Source of the DNA: Streptomyces sp. CB02923 | Lineage (GTDB): Bacteria > Actinomycetota > Actinomycetes > Streptomycetales > Streptomycetaceae | NCBI RefSeq assembly: GCF_001905005.1 | Contig: NZ_LWKZ01000001.1 | Coordinates: forward strand, 1,057,775 to 1,121,774 | Direction of reading: 5' to 3' | DNA length: 64,000 nt | Shown here: piece by piece, positions 1 through 8,053 of the stretch | How positions within the stretch are numbered: the stretch's first letter is position 1 | Layout of the letters: the number at the start of each line of letters is the position of its first letter | Notes under the pieces: model-generated | What the model saw: only the letters and a program-made list of their open reading frames with translations | Databases searched by the model: none | What the model was told of the DNA's origin: nothing | Position numbers and translations under genes: made by a program

Positions 1-449
1 GCATTGGCCCGTAATCAGGACGGACCGCCCTCCGCGGCCACCCCGTCCCGAGACCGGGCACAATGCCGTCCGCAGCCCTTTCGGCCGAGCGACCATGACG
101 AGGTGGCACCCTGTCCAGGACCGTATTCAATATCTCGCGGGCGCAGGAATCCCGGCAGTTCGCCGCGCCTCCCGGATGTCAGGCCTGGGGCACCCTGACC
201 TCCGGGAAGTTCACCAACGGGGAGGTATTGGCGCGGGTTCACCGCTCCGAGGGAGAAGTGTCCACGGGGCCGCTTTTCCTTCTCGCCTCCCCGTCCGGAG
301 CTTTCCGGACGATCTGCACGATCAGTGCGCCGGCCGATGGCGCCGGGCAGCAGAAGGAAAAGGGATACACCGTCCACGGGCCCGCCGGTGACTACGCGGG
401 GCGCATTGTCCACGGACGCTCGCCGCGTGGGATTCGCCAGGCGTGGCGG
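1..449. other. No convincing gene
   Basis: Several overlapping reading frames are open here, but none has a recognisable domain or a good ribosome binding site. One plus-strand frame open from 228 runs into the hypothetical gene that follows and could be its N-terminal extension. The peptide read from 228 to 449 is compositionally odd (Gly, Arg, Ser) and is more likely upstream or decayed sequence. Confidence 0.4.
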
Positions 450-770
450 ATGCATACCTCAGCGGACACTCAGGCCGCCGCCGGTTACAAGGGCAGTTTG
501 CGCGGATGGTTCGCGTATTGGGCGACATTGCCCCTGTGGCCCCTGTTTGCCGTGATAGGGCTACTTCACGACGGCGGAGGTCCTTCGAGCTGGATGTGGG
601 ACAAGCCCAAGCGCATCACCTGGCGGTCCAGGCCGAGGGGGCTGGGCGGTGCCCTGCTGAGGTTCACCTCGGGCTACAGCTCGTTCGCCTGGGACACGGA
701 ACGGCTGGACGCATCACTGTCCCACGCGCAAGCGGTGCTGTACTTCGCCTCGTTGACGAAGGACAGCTGA
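450..770 (+). CDS. Hypothetical protein
   Basis: Not recognised. From the ATG at 450 it gives 106 residues; the frame is open back to 228, which would give 180. There is one hydrophobic stretch near residues 20-36 (WFAYWATLPLWPLFAVIGLL), then a basic segment and a polar C-terminus ending TKDS. One membrane segment or a hydrophobic core is possible. No clear ribosome binding site separates the two starts, and no catalytic motif is visible. It lies upstream of, and convergent to, the small membrane-protein gene on the minus strand. It could be the remnant of a longer gene. Confidence 0.4.
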   Translation: MHTSADTQAAAGYKGSLRGWFAYWATLPLWPLFAVIGLLHDGGGPSSWMWDKPKRITWRSRPRGLGGALLRFTSGYSSFAWDTERLDASLSHAQAVLYFASLTKDS

Positions 771-917
771 CGCATCAAGCCCGAGGGTTCGGCGTTCGGC
801 CGATCCGGGAGTCGGCGTTCGGCTCAGCCGCCCGGCCCGCGCATACCGGCGGCCCCTACCGAGCATGTGTGAGATGGCGCACCGACAACGAGGCGCCGGG
901 GTGTGCGGGGGCCGAAG

Positions 918-1184
918 TCAGAGGGCTGTGCCGGTGGTCTCGGCGGTGGACTTGCCGAGGGCTCGGACGCCGCGGAACCCGATCACTCCGATTGCCGTCC
1001 CCAAGAGAAAGGACGTCACCGCGAGTGCGAGGTGTACCCAGAAGTAGGCGGTCGGGTCACCCGCGCCGTCGAAGGCGAGGCCGCTCCCGTCCTTCCACAG
1101 GTTTTTGGCGAAAGTGATCCAGATGAACCAGCTCCATACCCCGAAGGCGAGCAGGAACCAGGAGACGGGGCGCGAGAGCTTCAT
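918..1184 (-). CDS. Small integral membrane protein (SCO4848 family)
   Basis: An 88-residue protein with two predicted membrane helices. The first is at about residues 6-24 (SWFLLAFGVWSWFIWITF) and the second at about 48-70 (FWVHLALAVTSFLLGTAIGVIGF). The linker carries KNLWKDGSG. The sequence matches my memory of the conserved small membrane protein encoded next to a D-Ala-D-Ala carboxypeptidase in Streptomyces; its function is unknown. Longer starts exist (ATG at 1211, or a frame open to 1295). The one at 1184 puts the conserved core at the N-terminus. It is divergent from the carboxypeptidase, so the two probably share the promoter region near 1185-1284. Confidence 0.75.
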   Translation of the reverse strand: MKLSRPVSWFLLAFGVWSWFIWITFAKNLWKDGSGLAFDGAGDPTAYFWVHLALAVTSFLLGTAIGVIGFRGVRALGKSTAETTGTAL

Positions 1185-1284
1185 GGAATCCAGTATGGGC
1201 AGCGGCTCCATCCGGCGGGCCGCGGGGGCACTCTTCCGTGGGGTGGTGTCCGGGCCGCAGGCACCGGCGGGTACGTTCACCGAC

Positions 1285-2622
1285 GTGCCGACCACTTCTG
1301 CCGTTCATCCGACCGCCGTGGCGTCCGCGGCCGTGCCCGCCGCGCGGCGCGGTGCCGTCACCGCGCGGTCCGTGCTCACCCGTACGGGCGCCGCTCTGGC
1401 CGGTACCGCCGTACTGCTGCCGCCGCTCCTGCTCGCCGCTCCCGCCGCGCACGCCGACGAGAAGCCGAAGGACGGCAAGGACGGGCAGCACGCGCCGAAA
1501 GCGCCGGCGCCGCCCGCCGGGATGTCGAAGGTCGGGGGCGGCCTGCTGGGCCGGTCCGGTACGCAGGTGCAGCTCAAGCCGGGGGCGCCCAAGCTGCCGG
1601 AGGACCTCACGGCGCGTTCCTGGATCGTCTCGGACGCCGAGAGCGGCAAGGTGCTGGCCGCGCACAACGCGCACTGGCAGCTGCCGCCGGCCAGCACGCT
1701 GAAGATGCTGTTCGCCGACACGGTGATGCCGAAGTTCCCCAAGACGCAGAAGTACACGGTCAAGCCGGCCGACCTGGCGGGCATGGGAGTCGGCAGCAGC
1801 CTGGTGGGGATAAAGGAGAACCTGAGCTATACGGTCCACGATCTGTGGCTGGGGGTCTTCCTGCGCTCAGGCAACGACGCGGTGCACACGCTGTCCGCGA
1901 TGAACGGCGGTACGGCCAAGACCGTCCAGGAGATGCAGAAGCAGGCCGAGGCGCTGAACGCGGCGGACACCCACGTCGTGACGCCGGACGGCTACGACGC
2001 TCCGGGGCAGGTCTCCAGCGCGTACGACCTGAGCCTGTTCGCCCGCGCGGGGCTGCAGAACGCGGACTTCCGGGAGTACTGCTCCACGGTGAGCACGCAG
2101 TTCCCGGGGGAGGTCAAGGACGGCAAGCGCGGGTCGTTCGGCATCCAGAACACCAACCGGCTGCTCAGCGGCGACTACGACCTCAAGCCGTACCCGGGCA
2201 TCGCGGGCGTGAAGAACGGTTCCACCACCAACGCCGGCTCGACCTTCACCGGGGTCGCCCAGCGTGGCGAGCGCAAGCTGCTCGTCACGGTCATGAACCC
2301 GGAGAAGAAGGAGCACAACGAGGTCTACAAGGAGACGGCCAAGCTCTTCGACTGGGGCTTCGCGGCGGCGGACAAGGTCGAGCCGGTCGGCAGGCTGGTC
2401 GGCCCGAAGAGCGAGGAGGGCGACGCGCGGGCGGGCGGCGCCAAGCTGGACGGCGACAAGGCGCGCGCCGGGATGCAGGACACGTCCGGCAGTTCCGGCG
2501 GTGTGTGGACGGCACTGGCGATCACCGGCGGTGCGCTGGTGGTGCTGGGCGGCCTGGCCCTCGCGGTACACCGGCGCTGGCCGCTCCCGGAGCTGATGCG
2601 TCGCCGTGGGGGCAAGCACTAG
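1285..2622 (+). CDS. D-alanyl-D-alanine carboxypeptidase, membrane anchored
   Basis: Penicillin-binding protein of peptidase family S11, which removes the terminal D-Ala from peptidoglycan stem peptides outside the membrane. All three active-site motifs are visible. The SxxK tetrad is STLK (about residues 137-140 from this start), SxN is SGN in LRSGNDAVH, and the KTG box reads KNG. A signal peptide with a hydrophobic core ends near AAPAAHA. A C-terminal membrane helix followed by HRRW is the usual type-I anchor. The N-terminus is uncertain: the frame is open to 1105, with ATG at 1105, 1183 and 1195, but those overlap the divergent gene. The GTG at 1285 gives a normal signal-peptide length. 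Confidence 0.88.
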   Translation: MPTTSAVHPTAVASAAVPAARRGAVTARSVLTRTGAALAGTAVLLPPLLLAAPAAHADEKPKDGKDGQHAPKAPAPPAGMSKVGGGLLGRSGTQVQLKPGAPKLPEDLTARSWIVSDAESGKVLAAHNAHWQLPPASTLKMLFADTVMPKFPKTQKYTVKPADLAGMGVGSSLVGIKENLSYTVHDLWLGVFLRSGNDAVHTLSAMNGGTAKTVQEMQKQAEALNAADTHVVTPDGYDAPGQVSSAYDLSLFARAGLQNADFREYCSTVSTQFPGEVKDGKRGSFGIQNTNRLLSGDYDLKPYPGIAGVKNGSTTNAGSTFTGVAQRGERKLLVTVMNPEKKEHNEVYKETAKLFDWGFAAADKVEPVGRLVGPKSEEGDARAGGAKLDGDKARAGMQDTSGSSGGVWTALAITGGALVVLGGLALAVHRRWPLPELMRRRGGKH

Positions 2623-3012
2623 GCAAGTGCCTCGGACGCGCGGGTGTCTCGGAGGGCGAGCGGGTGCCTCGAATGCGCGGGTGCCTCGGCGCGCGGGCCG
2701 AGGGGCTGACGGCCGGGAGCCGGGCGGTGGCCCGACGGCGTTGTCAGTCCCTCGTGTCATTCTGGCCTTGGTCGAGTCGGATCGGGCCGAGTCGGGTCGG
2801 CGCGGCGGGATTCGAGGGGGGGAGAGGTGCGATGACAGGTGCGATGACCGGCGCGACGCGGGCTCGTTATTGCAGCGCTGTCACCGGGCACAGCGCCGAC
2901 CGGATAGCGGGCGACCTCACGGTCTGGGTGGCTGCCCGCGTCGTCCGGGCACGGCCGCCCCGGTAGGCCGGAGAGGTCCGGGGCGTGTCCCCGTAGGGCT
3001 ACCGAAGCGCTC
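2623..3012. other. Non-coding gap with short degenerate repeats
   Basis: Lies between the 3' ends of two convergent genes. It holds imperfect repeats of GCGGGTGCCTCGG around 2640-2700 and GAGTCGGNTCGGGCC around 2773-2800, and a weak GC-rich hairpin near 2957-2983 that may end transcription. No protein frame with family resemblance was seen. Confidence 0.5.
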
Positions 3013-4056
3013 TTAGGTCTGGCGGGGAGGGGACGTGGTCTCCGTGGCGGTCGCCCCCGCGCCCGCGCTTTCGTCGGCCGTGGTGGTCTTCGGCTCGGCG
3101 TTCCTGACGCCCCGCGTCTCCGTCCCTTCAACCTCCTCATCCCTCTCATCCCCTTCATCCCTCTCATCCCCCTCGTCGCAGTCCAGTGACTTGCGGGTGG
3201 ACTCCGGGTCGCAGCGTTGGGCCGCTGTCCAGGACGCGCAGAAGACCAGCAGTTTTGCGGTGAAGTTGATCCACAGGAGGAGGGCGATCGGGGTGCCGAA
3301 GGCGCCGTACATGCTCTTCGCGGCCACGCCCTGGAGGTAGCCGCTGAGGAGGAGTTTGAGGAGTTCGAAGCCGACGGCGCCGATGAAGCCGGCGATGACG
3401 ACGGCGCGGCGCGGCGGGTGGACGCCGGGGAGTTTGGTCAGGACGTAGACGATCAGGAGGAAGTCGGCGAGTACGGCGATGCAGAAGCCGGCGGCGGACA
3501 GCAGGACGCTGCCCACGCCGCCTTCCGCGAGGCCGAGGGCCTTGGCCGCCTTGCCGACCGCGGCGCTGGCGAAGCCGGAGCAGGCCATGGAGGCCAGGGC
3601 GGTGCCGCCGAGGCCGAGGAGCAGCGCGCCGTCCTTGAGCTTGGCGACGAAGAAGTTGGTGTCCTCGTCGTCCTTCTCCCAGACGGCGCGCAGGCAGTCG
3701 CGCAGCGACTCGACCCAGCCGACGCCGGTGAAGAGCAGGGCGACGCCGGCGATGATGCCGACGGTGGCGGCGTTGTCGACGAGCGAGCCGAAGTCGAGCT
3801 GTCCGGAGATGCCGGGGATCTGTTCGGCGATCTTCGACTGGAGTTCGTGCAGCTGCTGCTCGCTGAGCAGGGCGGCGCCGATCGCGGCGGCCACCGTCAG
3901 GAGTGGGAAGATCGCCACGAAGCTGGTGAAGGTGATCGCCGCGGCCAGCCGCGTCCAGTGGACGCGCTGCATACGTTCGTACGCCCGCCAGAGGTGTGTG
4001 GTCATCAGCCAGGACACGGCCGGGCCGATGACCGGGAGCTTGCTCAACCATTCCAT
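3013..4056 (-). CDS. YihY/BrkB family inner-membrane protein
   Basis: 347 residues, of the YihY/virulence-factor BrkB family (formerly called ribonuclease BN). It has about six membrane helices, including residues 39-63 (TFTSFVAIFPLLTVAAAIGA) and later segments such as ALLLGLGGTALASMACSGF and LLLWINFTAKLLVFCASW. The family keeps the RVHWTRLAAAITF region before helix 2, seen here. The substrate is unknown. The cytoplasmic tail after residue 280 is acidic and repetitive (DEGDERDEGDERDE). The start lies 9 bases after the GtrA stop, with GGCGGAG upstream of the ATG, so it is probably the last gene of the PAP2-UbiA-GtrA operon. Confidence 0.88.
   Translation of the reverse strand: MEWLSKLPVIGPAVSWLMTTHLWRAYERMQRVHWTRLAAAITFTSFVAIFPLLTVAAAIGAALLSEQQLHELQSKIAEQIPGISGQLDFGSLVDNAATVGIIAGVALLFTGVGWVESLRDCLRAVWEKDDEDTNFFVAKLKDGALLLGLGGTALASMACSGFASAAVGKAAKALGLAEGGVGSVLLSAAGFCIAVLADFLLIVYVLTKLPGVHPPRRAVVIAGFIGAVGFELLKLLLSGYLQGVAAKSMYGAFGTPIALLLWINFTAKLLVFCASWTAAQRCDPESTRKSLDCDEGDERDEGDERDEEVEGTETRGVRNAEPKTTTADESAGAGATATETTSPPRQT
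3137..3172 (-). repeat. 18-base tandem repeat in the BrkB tail
   Basis: Two copies of an 18-base unit (plus strand TCATCCCTCTCATCCCCY) encode the repeated acidic-basic DERDEG pattern of the BrkB cytoplasmic tail. Such in-frame repeats usually vary in number between strains. Confidence 0.8.
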
Positions 4057-4065
4057 GGGCTCCGC

Positions 4066-4731
4066 CTACCCTTCATCAGCCTTTGACACCATCTGTACAG
4101 GTATGTTGCCCGCGTGGCGGAAGACCAGCGTCCGCGTACCCCAGAATCGCAGGCACGTCGCCAGGGCCATGCCGACCCCCGCGCCCGCGACGGTGTCCGC
4201 CGTGGCGGAGGTCAGGCCGAGGACGTGGTGCGAGAGGCCGAGGCAGGCGAGCTGCACCAGGGCACCGGCGAGGTTCACGGCGAGGAAGGCGGCGTAGCGG
4301 CGGATGCGTACGGGGGTGGGGGTGCGGGTGCGGGTGGCGCGCCCGGCGTACGGGGGTGGTGGGCGGGTGCGGGCGCGGTACGTGCCGATGGCGTTCCCGG
4401 CGTACGCGACGGTGCAGCCCGCCAGGAAGGACAGCGCCTTGGCGGTGAACGGGTCGAAGCCGGACGGGCCGCGCAGCCAGACGAACAGGGCCAGGTCCGC
4501 GGCGTACGCGAAGCTTCCGGCGACGGCGAAGCCGAGGAGTTCGGGGGCGAGGGCGCGCAGGCGGTGCCACGGCGGCCGACGGCCCCGGCTGCCCTGATCA
4601 CCGCCCGATGGCCGCACCCGGCTGCCGTTACCCGGTGGCCGGCCCCGGCTGCCCCGACCGCCCGGCGACCGGTCCGGTGTGCTGTGGCGGGCGGGGTCCC
4701 GGGGCATCGTGGCGGCGCTCGTCCGGTTCAT
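4066..4731 (-). CDS. GtrA-like membrane protein
   Basis: 221 residues with four membrane helices: about 64-86, 97-117, 146-167 and 181-204. This is the GtrA/DPMS fold, associated with polyprenyl-phosphate-linked sugars and thought to act as flippase or accessory factor. Hallmarks are GFAVAGSFAYAADLALF in helix 1 and RFWGTRTLVF at the end. In mycobacteria a GtrA-like gene (Rv3789) lies beside dprE1/dprE2. The basic, Pro-rich N-terminal 60 residues are unusual, so the true start could be internal. Its ATG overlaps the UbiA stop codon as ATGA, which implies translational coupling. Confidence 0.87.
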   Translation of the reverse strand: MNRTSAATMPRDPARHSTPDRSPGGRGSRGRPPGNGSRVRPSGGDQGSRGRRPPWHRLRALAPELLGFAVAGSFAYAADLALFVWLRGPSGFDPFTAKALSFLAGCTVAYAGNAIGTYRARTRPPPPYAGRATRTRTPTPVRIRRYAAFLAVNLAGALVQLACLGLSHHVLGLTSATADTVAGAGVGMALATCLRFWGTRTLVFRHAGNIPVQMVSKADEG

Positions 4732-5708
4732 ACGTCCGCGACGGCCATCGCGTACAGCCCGGTCCAGGCCACCCCGATGACGGCCAGCGCGCGGTCCCGC
4801 AGGACGACGTCCTCGGGGGCGCCCGCCGTGCCCCGGTCGGCGAAGACCGCGTAGCGCAGCACGGCGAGGATGAACGGGATCATGGAGAGCTGGCGCCACG
4901 GCAGGACGCTCGCGGACGTGCCGCCGCTCTCCAACGCCCACAGGCAGTACGCCAGGACGGCGCCGCCCGCCGCGAGCTGCCATACGAAGCGCAGGTAACC
5001 GTCGCTGTACTCGCGCAGCAGCGGCCGGGTCGCGCCCTTGTCCTCGCGGGTCTTCTCCGCCATCTGGAGCGCTTCGGAGTAGCGCTTGGCGGCGACCATG
5101 AACAGCGCGCCGAAGCCCGCGGTGATCAGGAACCAGCGGGACAGCGGGATGCCGAGCGCGGGGCCGCCGATCATAGCCCGCATCAGGAAGCCGGTGGTGA
5201 CCACGACGAGGTCGATGACCAGGACGTTCTTGAGGCTGACGCAGTAGGCGAGCTGCATGAGGAGGTACGCGGTGAGCAGGGCGGCGGTGGCGGGGTTGCA
5301 CAGCACGGCGGCGGCGACGGGGACGAGGACGGCGAGCAGGCCGCCGGCCGCGTAGGCGACGGGTACGGGGACCTCGCCCGCGGCGACCGGGCGGCGGCGC
5401 TTGTCGGGGTGGGCGCGGTCGGCCGCGGCGTCCCGCGCGTCGTTGACGAGGTAGACGGCGGACGCGGCGGCGGTGAAGAGGAGGAAGAGGACCGGCAGTT
5501 GGACGAGGGTACGGTGGAGGAAGAGATCGCCGGCCGCGGCCGGTGCGGTGGCCACCAGGACGTTCTTGACCCACTGACGGGGGCGGGCGGTGCGCAGCAG
5601 GCCCAGGGAGAGGGCGAGGGCGCGGGCCCGGGGGCTGGGCTGCGCGGCCGTGGCCACTCCGGGGCCAGGCGGCGGTTCCTCCAGGACGGCGGCGGAACGT
5701 TCGGTCAC
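4728..5708 (-). CDS. Decaprenyl-phosphate phosphoribosyltransferase-like UbiA prenyltransferase
   Basis: UbiA-superfamily membrane enzyme, 326 residues from GTG at 5708. The Asp-rich motif reads NDxxDxxxD (N89, D90, D93, D97) followed by HPDKRRRPVAAG, the pattern of 5-phosphoribosyl-1-pyrophosphate:decaprenyl-phosphate transferases (mycobacterial Rv3806c). These make the first lipid-linked ribose of the decaprenyl-phosphoryl-arabinose pathway. About eight or nine membrane helices follow, and the second conserved region contains KRYSEA. GTG overlaps the PAP2 stop as GTGA, and the end overlaps the GtrA start. Substrate assignment rests on the motif and on the neighbouring PAP2, dprE1 and dprE2 genes. 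The frame stays open far upstream, but that part is the PAP2 gene read in another frame. Confidence 0.88.
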   Translation of the reverse strand: MTERSAAVLEEPPPGPGVATAAQPSPRARALALSLGLLRTARPRQWVKNVLVATAPAAAGDLFLHRTLVQLPVLFLLFTAAASAVYLVNDARDAAADRAHPDKRRRPVAAGEVPVPVAYAAGGLLAVLVPVAAAVLCNPATAALLTAYLLMQLAYCVSLKNVLVIDLVVVTTGFLMRAMIGGPALGIPLSRWFLITAGFGALFMVAAKRYSEALQMAEKTREDKGATRPLLREYSDGYLRFVWQLAAGGAVLAYCLWALESGGTSASVLPWRQLSMIPFILAVLRYAVFADRGTAGAPEDVVLRDRALAVIGVAWTGLYAMAVADV

Positions 5709-6403
5709 GATCGCCCCCAGCGCATGCTTCCCGGCGGCGCCCAACCCATGCTCCGCACCCGCGCCCCACGGCTCTGCACCCGCATCCCACGCACGCTCTG
5801 CACCCGCCTCCCGCGCACACGTTGCGGCCGCGCTCCGCGCACGCTCCACAGCCGCGCTCCGCGTACGCTCCGCGCATTCTTCCCGCTCACGCCCCGCGCA
5901 CGCCCGCTCCCCACGCACGCCGTGAGCGCGCCCAGCGCCGCCCCCGCCGCCACGTCCGACGGGTAGTGCACGCCCACCACCAGCCGCGACAGGCACATCG
6001 CCACGGCCAGGAAGGTCAGGGGCGTGCCCACCGGCCGCAGCGCGCCCAGCGCCACCGCGGCGGCGGTGGCGGACGCGGCGTGGGCGCTGGGGAAGGAGTG
6101 CGGGCTCGCGGTCCGTACGAGGGGTGCGTGGCCGGGCAGCAGGGGGCGCCGGCGGCGCACGACGCGCTTGAGGCCCACGCTCATCAGGTGGGCGCCGCAG
6201 CTCAGGGCCGTGCCGCGGAGCCAGGCGGGGCGCCGGGGCCGGTCGGCCGCGGCGCCCGCCAGCCCGGCGGCGAGCCAGAGCGCTCCGTGTTCGCCGCCGT
6301 GCGAGAGGGCGCGGGCCACGGCGGCCACCCGCGGGTCGCAACCGCGGGCGCGCAGCGCCGCGAGCAGGCGGTGATCCATCTCTTCCGGGGACAGCGGGGT
6401 CAC
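5705..6403 (-). CDS. PAP2-family phosphatase, probable decaprenyl-phosphoryl-ribose 5-phosphate phosphatase
   Basis: Type-2 phosphatidic acid phosphatase family, 232 residues from GTG at 6403; ATG at 6379 is an alternative. The three motifs are KRVVRRRRP (79-87), PSAH (105-108) and SRLVVGVHYPSD (139-150), with H146 as the expected nucleophile. In mycobacteria the equivalent gene (Rv3807c) sits next to the UbiA gene and is thought to dephosphorylate decaprenyl-phosphoryl-ribose-5-phosphate. Residues after about 164 form an Arg-rich repetitive tail (RSVRGARLWSVRGAR) without family support. It is the first gene of the minus-strand operon; its leader contains a strong hairpin at 6427-6463. Confidence 0.87.
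   Translation of the reverse strand: MTPLSPEEMDHRLLAALRARGCDPRVAAVARALSHGGEHGALWLAAGLAGAAADRPRRPAWLRGTALSCGAHLMSVGLKRVVRRRRPLLPGHAPLVRTASPHSFPSAHAASATAAAVALGALRPVGTPLTFLAVAMCLSRLVVGVHYPSDVAAGAALGALTACVGSGRARGVSGKNARSVRGARLWSVRGARPQRVRGRRVQSVRGMRVQSRGARVRSMGWAPPGSMRWGRS
5741..5928 (-). repeat. Degenerate 15-18-base repeats in the PAP2 3' end
   Basis: Repeats built on CGCACGCTCTGCACCCGC variants (plus strand) encode the VRGxRVQ-like tail of the PAP2 protein. The array ends just before the UbiA start and is open in all minus-strand frames. Confidence 0.7.
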
Positions 6404-6426
6404 CTCGATCCGGTTCGTGCCGGCCC

Positions 6427-6463
6427 GCCGGGCGGACCGCCCGCTTCGTGCGGTCCGCCCGGC
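6427..6463 (-). promoter_or_regulatory. Strong hairpin in the leader of the PAP2 operon
   Basis: Perfect 14-base arms (GCCGGGCGGACCGC and its complement) around a 9-base loop lie 24 bases upstream of the PAP2 start codon. The position in the transcribed leader suggests an attenuator or mRNA-stability element. It could also be a terminator for transcription arriving from the right, but no minus-strand gene lies there. Confidence 0.5.
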
Positions 6464-6633
6464 GCCTATCCCTCAAGCCCTTGGGGGCTCCGCATCCGAC
6501 TCTCCGGCGGCGCCGAGCGCCGTGCCGTCGCGATTAGCCCATCCACCCCATTAATCACTCTTTTCGTGCGGGGAGAGGGAGGGAGCGGCGGAAATGCGCA
6601 AGAAGCCCGCTCACCACACTTACGGTCGCTGGC

Positions 6634-8004
6634 ATGTCGTCGCCCGCCGGTCCGGCCGGCTCCCGTACCGCCTCCGTCACCGGCTGGGGCCGCACCGCCC
6701 CCACCACCGCCCGGCTGGTGCGGCTGGGCTCGTACGGCGAGGCCGTGGCGGCGGTGCGGGAGTGCGGGGCGCGGGGCGGCATCGCCCGTGGGCTCGGGCG
6801 CGCGTACGGGGACGCGGCGCAGAACGCGGGCGGCGCGGTCTGGGACATGACCGGCCTCGACCGCATCCGCGCCATCGACGCCGAGGCGGGGACCGTGGTG
6901 TGCGACGCGGGGGTCAGCCTGCACCGGCTGATGGAGGTGCTGCTGCCGCTGGGCTGGTTCGTGCCGGTCACGCCGGGCACGCGGTACGTGACGGTCGGCG
7001 GCGCCGTCGCCGCGGACATCCACGGCAAGAACCACCACGTCGCGGGCTCCTTCACCCGGCACGTACGGTCCTTCGAACTCCTCACGGCGGACGGCCGGGT
7101 GCGTACCGTGCGGCCGGGTACGGACCTCTTCGACGCGACCGCCGGCGGCATGGGCCTGACCGGGGTGATCCTCGCGGCGACGGTCGGCCTCGTGCCCGTA
7201 CGGACGTCGTTGATGACGGTGGACACCGAACGCGCGACGGACCTGGACGACCTGCTGGCACGGCTGTCCGCGACCGACCACCGCTACCGCTACTCCGTCG
7301 CCTGGATCGACCTCCTCGCGCGCGGCGCGGCGACCGGCCGCGCGGTACTGACCCGCGGCGACCACGCGCCGCTGGCCGCGCTGCCGGCCCGCGCCCGCCA
7401 CGCCCCGCTCGCGTTCCGCCCGGGGCGCCTGCCGCCCGCGCCGCGCGGCCTGCCGGAGGGGCTGCTCGGGCGCCGGTCCGTCGGCCTGTTCAACGCGTTC
7501 TGGTACCGCAAGGCGCCCCGGCGCCGGACCGGGGAGCTGCAGAAGATCCCGGCGTTCTTCCATCCGCTGGACGGGGTGCCGCACTGGAACCGCGTCTACG
7601 GGCGCGGCGGCTTCGTGCAGTACCAGTTCGCGGTCGGACACGGCGCCGAGGGGACGCTGCGGCGCATCGTGGAGCGGATCGCGGCCCGGGGCTGTCCGTC
7701 GTTCCTGGCGGTGCTCAAACGGTTCGGCGCGGGCGGCCCGGGGTGGCTGTCCTTCCCGTGCGAAGGCTGGACGCTGGCCCTGGACATCCCGGCCGGGCTG
7801 CCGGGCCTCGGCGCCTTCCTCGACGGGCTGGACGAGGCGGTGGCGGAGGCGGGCGGCCGCGTCTACCTGGCCAAGGACGCCCGGCTGCGGCCCGAACTGG
7901 TCGACGCCATGTATCCCCGCGCGGACGTGTTCCGCGACCTGCGCGCGCGCATCGACCCGCGCGGGGTCTTCACCTCGGACCTGTCCCGGCGCCTCGCGCT
8001 GTGA
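6634..8004 (+). CDS. dprE1: Decaprenylphosphoryl-beta-D-ribose 2-oxidase-like FAD enzyme
   Basis: 456-residue FAD-linked oxidase of the VAO/PCMH fold, matching DprE1. That enzyme oxidises the ribose 2'-OH of decaprenylphosphoryl ribose as the first half of its epimerisation to arabinose. FAD-binding motifs are GLGRAYGDAA (53-62) and PGTRYVTVGGAVAADIHGKN (114-133). The active-site Lys lies in YLAKDAR (K414), matching mycobacterial YTAKDSR. The residue aligned with the benzothiazinone target Cys387 is Ala382 (WTLALDIP versus WNICVDFP). No Shine-Dalgarno is evident before the ATG, so translation may start from a short or leaderless mRNA. dprE2 follows after 49 bases. Confidence 0.9.
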   Translation: MSSPAGPAGSRTASVTGWGRTAPTTARLVRLGSYGEAVAAVRECGARGGIARGLGRAYGDAAQNAGGAVWDMTGLDRIRAIDAEAGTVVCDAGVSLHRLMEVLLPLGWFVPVTPGTRYVTVGGAVAADIHGKNHHVAGSFTRHVRSFELLTADGRVRTVRPGTDLFDATAGGMGLTGVILAATVGLVPVRTSLMTVDTERATDLDDLLARLSATDHRYRYSVAWIDLLARGAATGRAVLTRGDHAPLAALPARARHAPLAFRPGRLPPAPRGLPEGLLGRRSVGLFNAFWYRKAPRRRTGELQKIPAFFHPLDGVPHWNRVYGRGGFVQYQFAVGHGAEGTLRRIVERIAARGCPSFLAVLKRFGAGGPGWLSFPCEGWTLALDIPAGLPGLGAFLDGLDEAVAEAGGRVYLAKDARLRPELVDAMYPRADVFRDLRARIDPRGVFTSDLSRRLAL

Positions 8005-8053
8005 TCAGCCCCCGGCCACTCGCGCGCACCCGCCCACTCCCCCAAGGACCCCC

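Noticed and set aside
903..2966. Long plus-strand frame overlapping the carboxypeptidase
   Set aside because: Composition is Arg/Gly-rich without motifs, and the carboxypeptidase frame contains all S11 signature motifs.
4066..6476. Very long minus-strand open frames across the UbiA/PAP2 region
   Set aside because: They are GC-rich shadow frames. Known motifs of UbiA, GtrA and PAP2 define shorter genes with ATGA and GTGA junctions.
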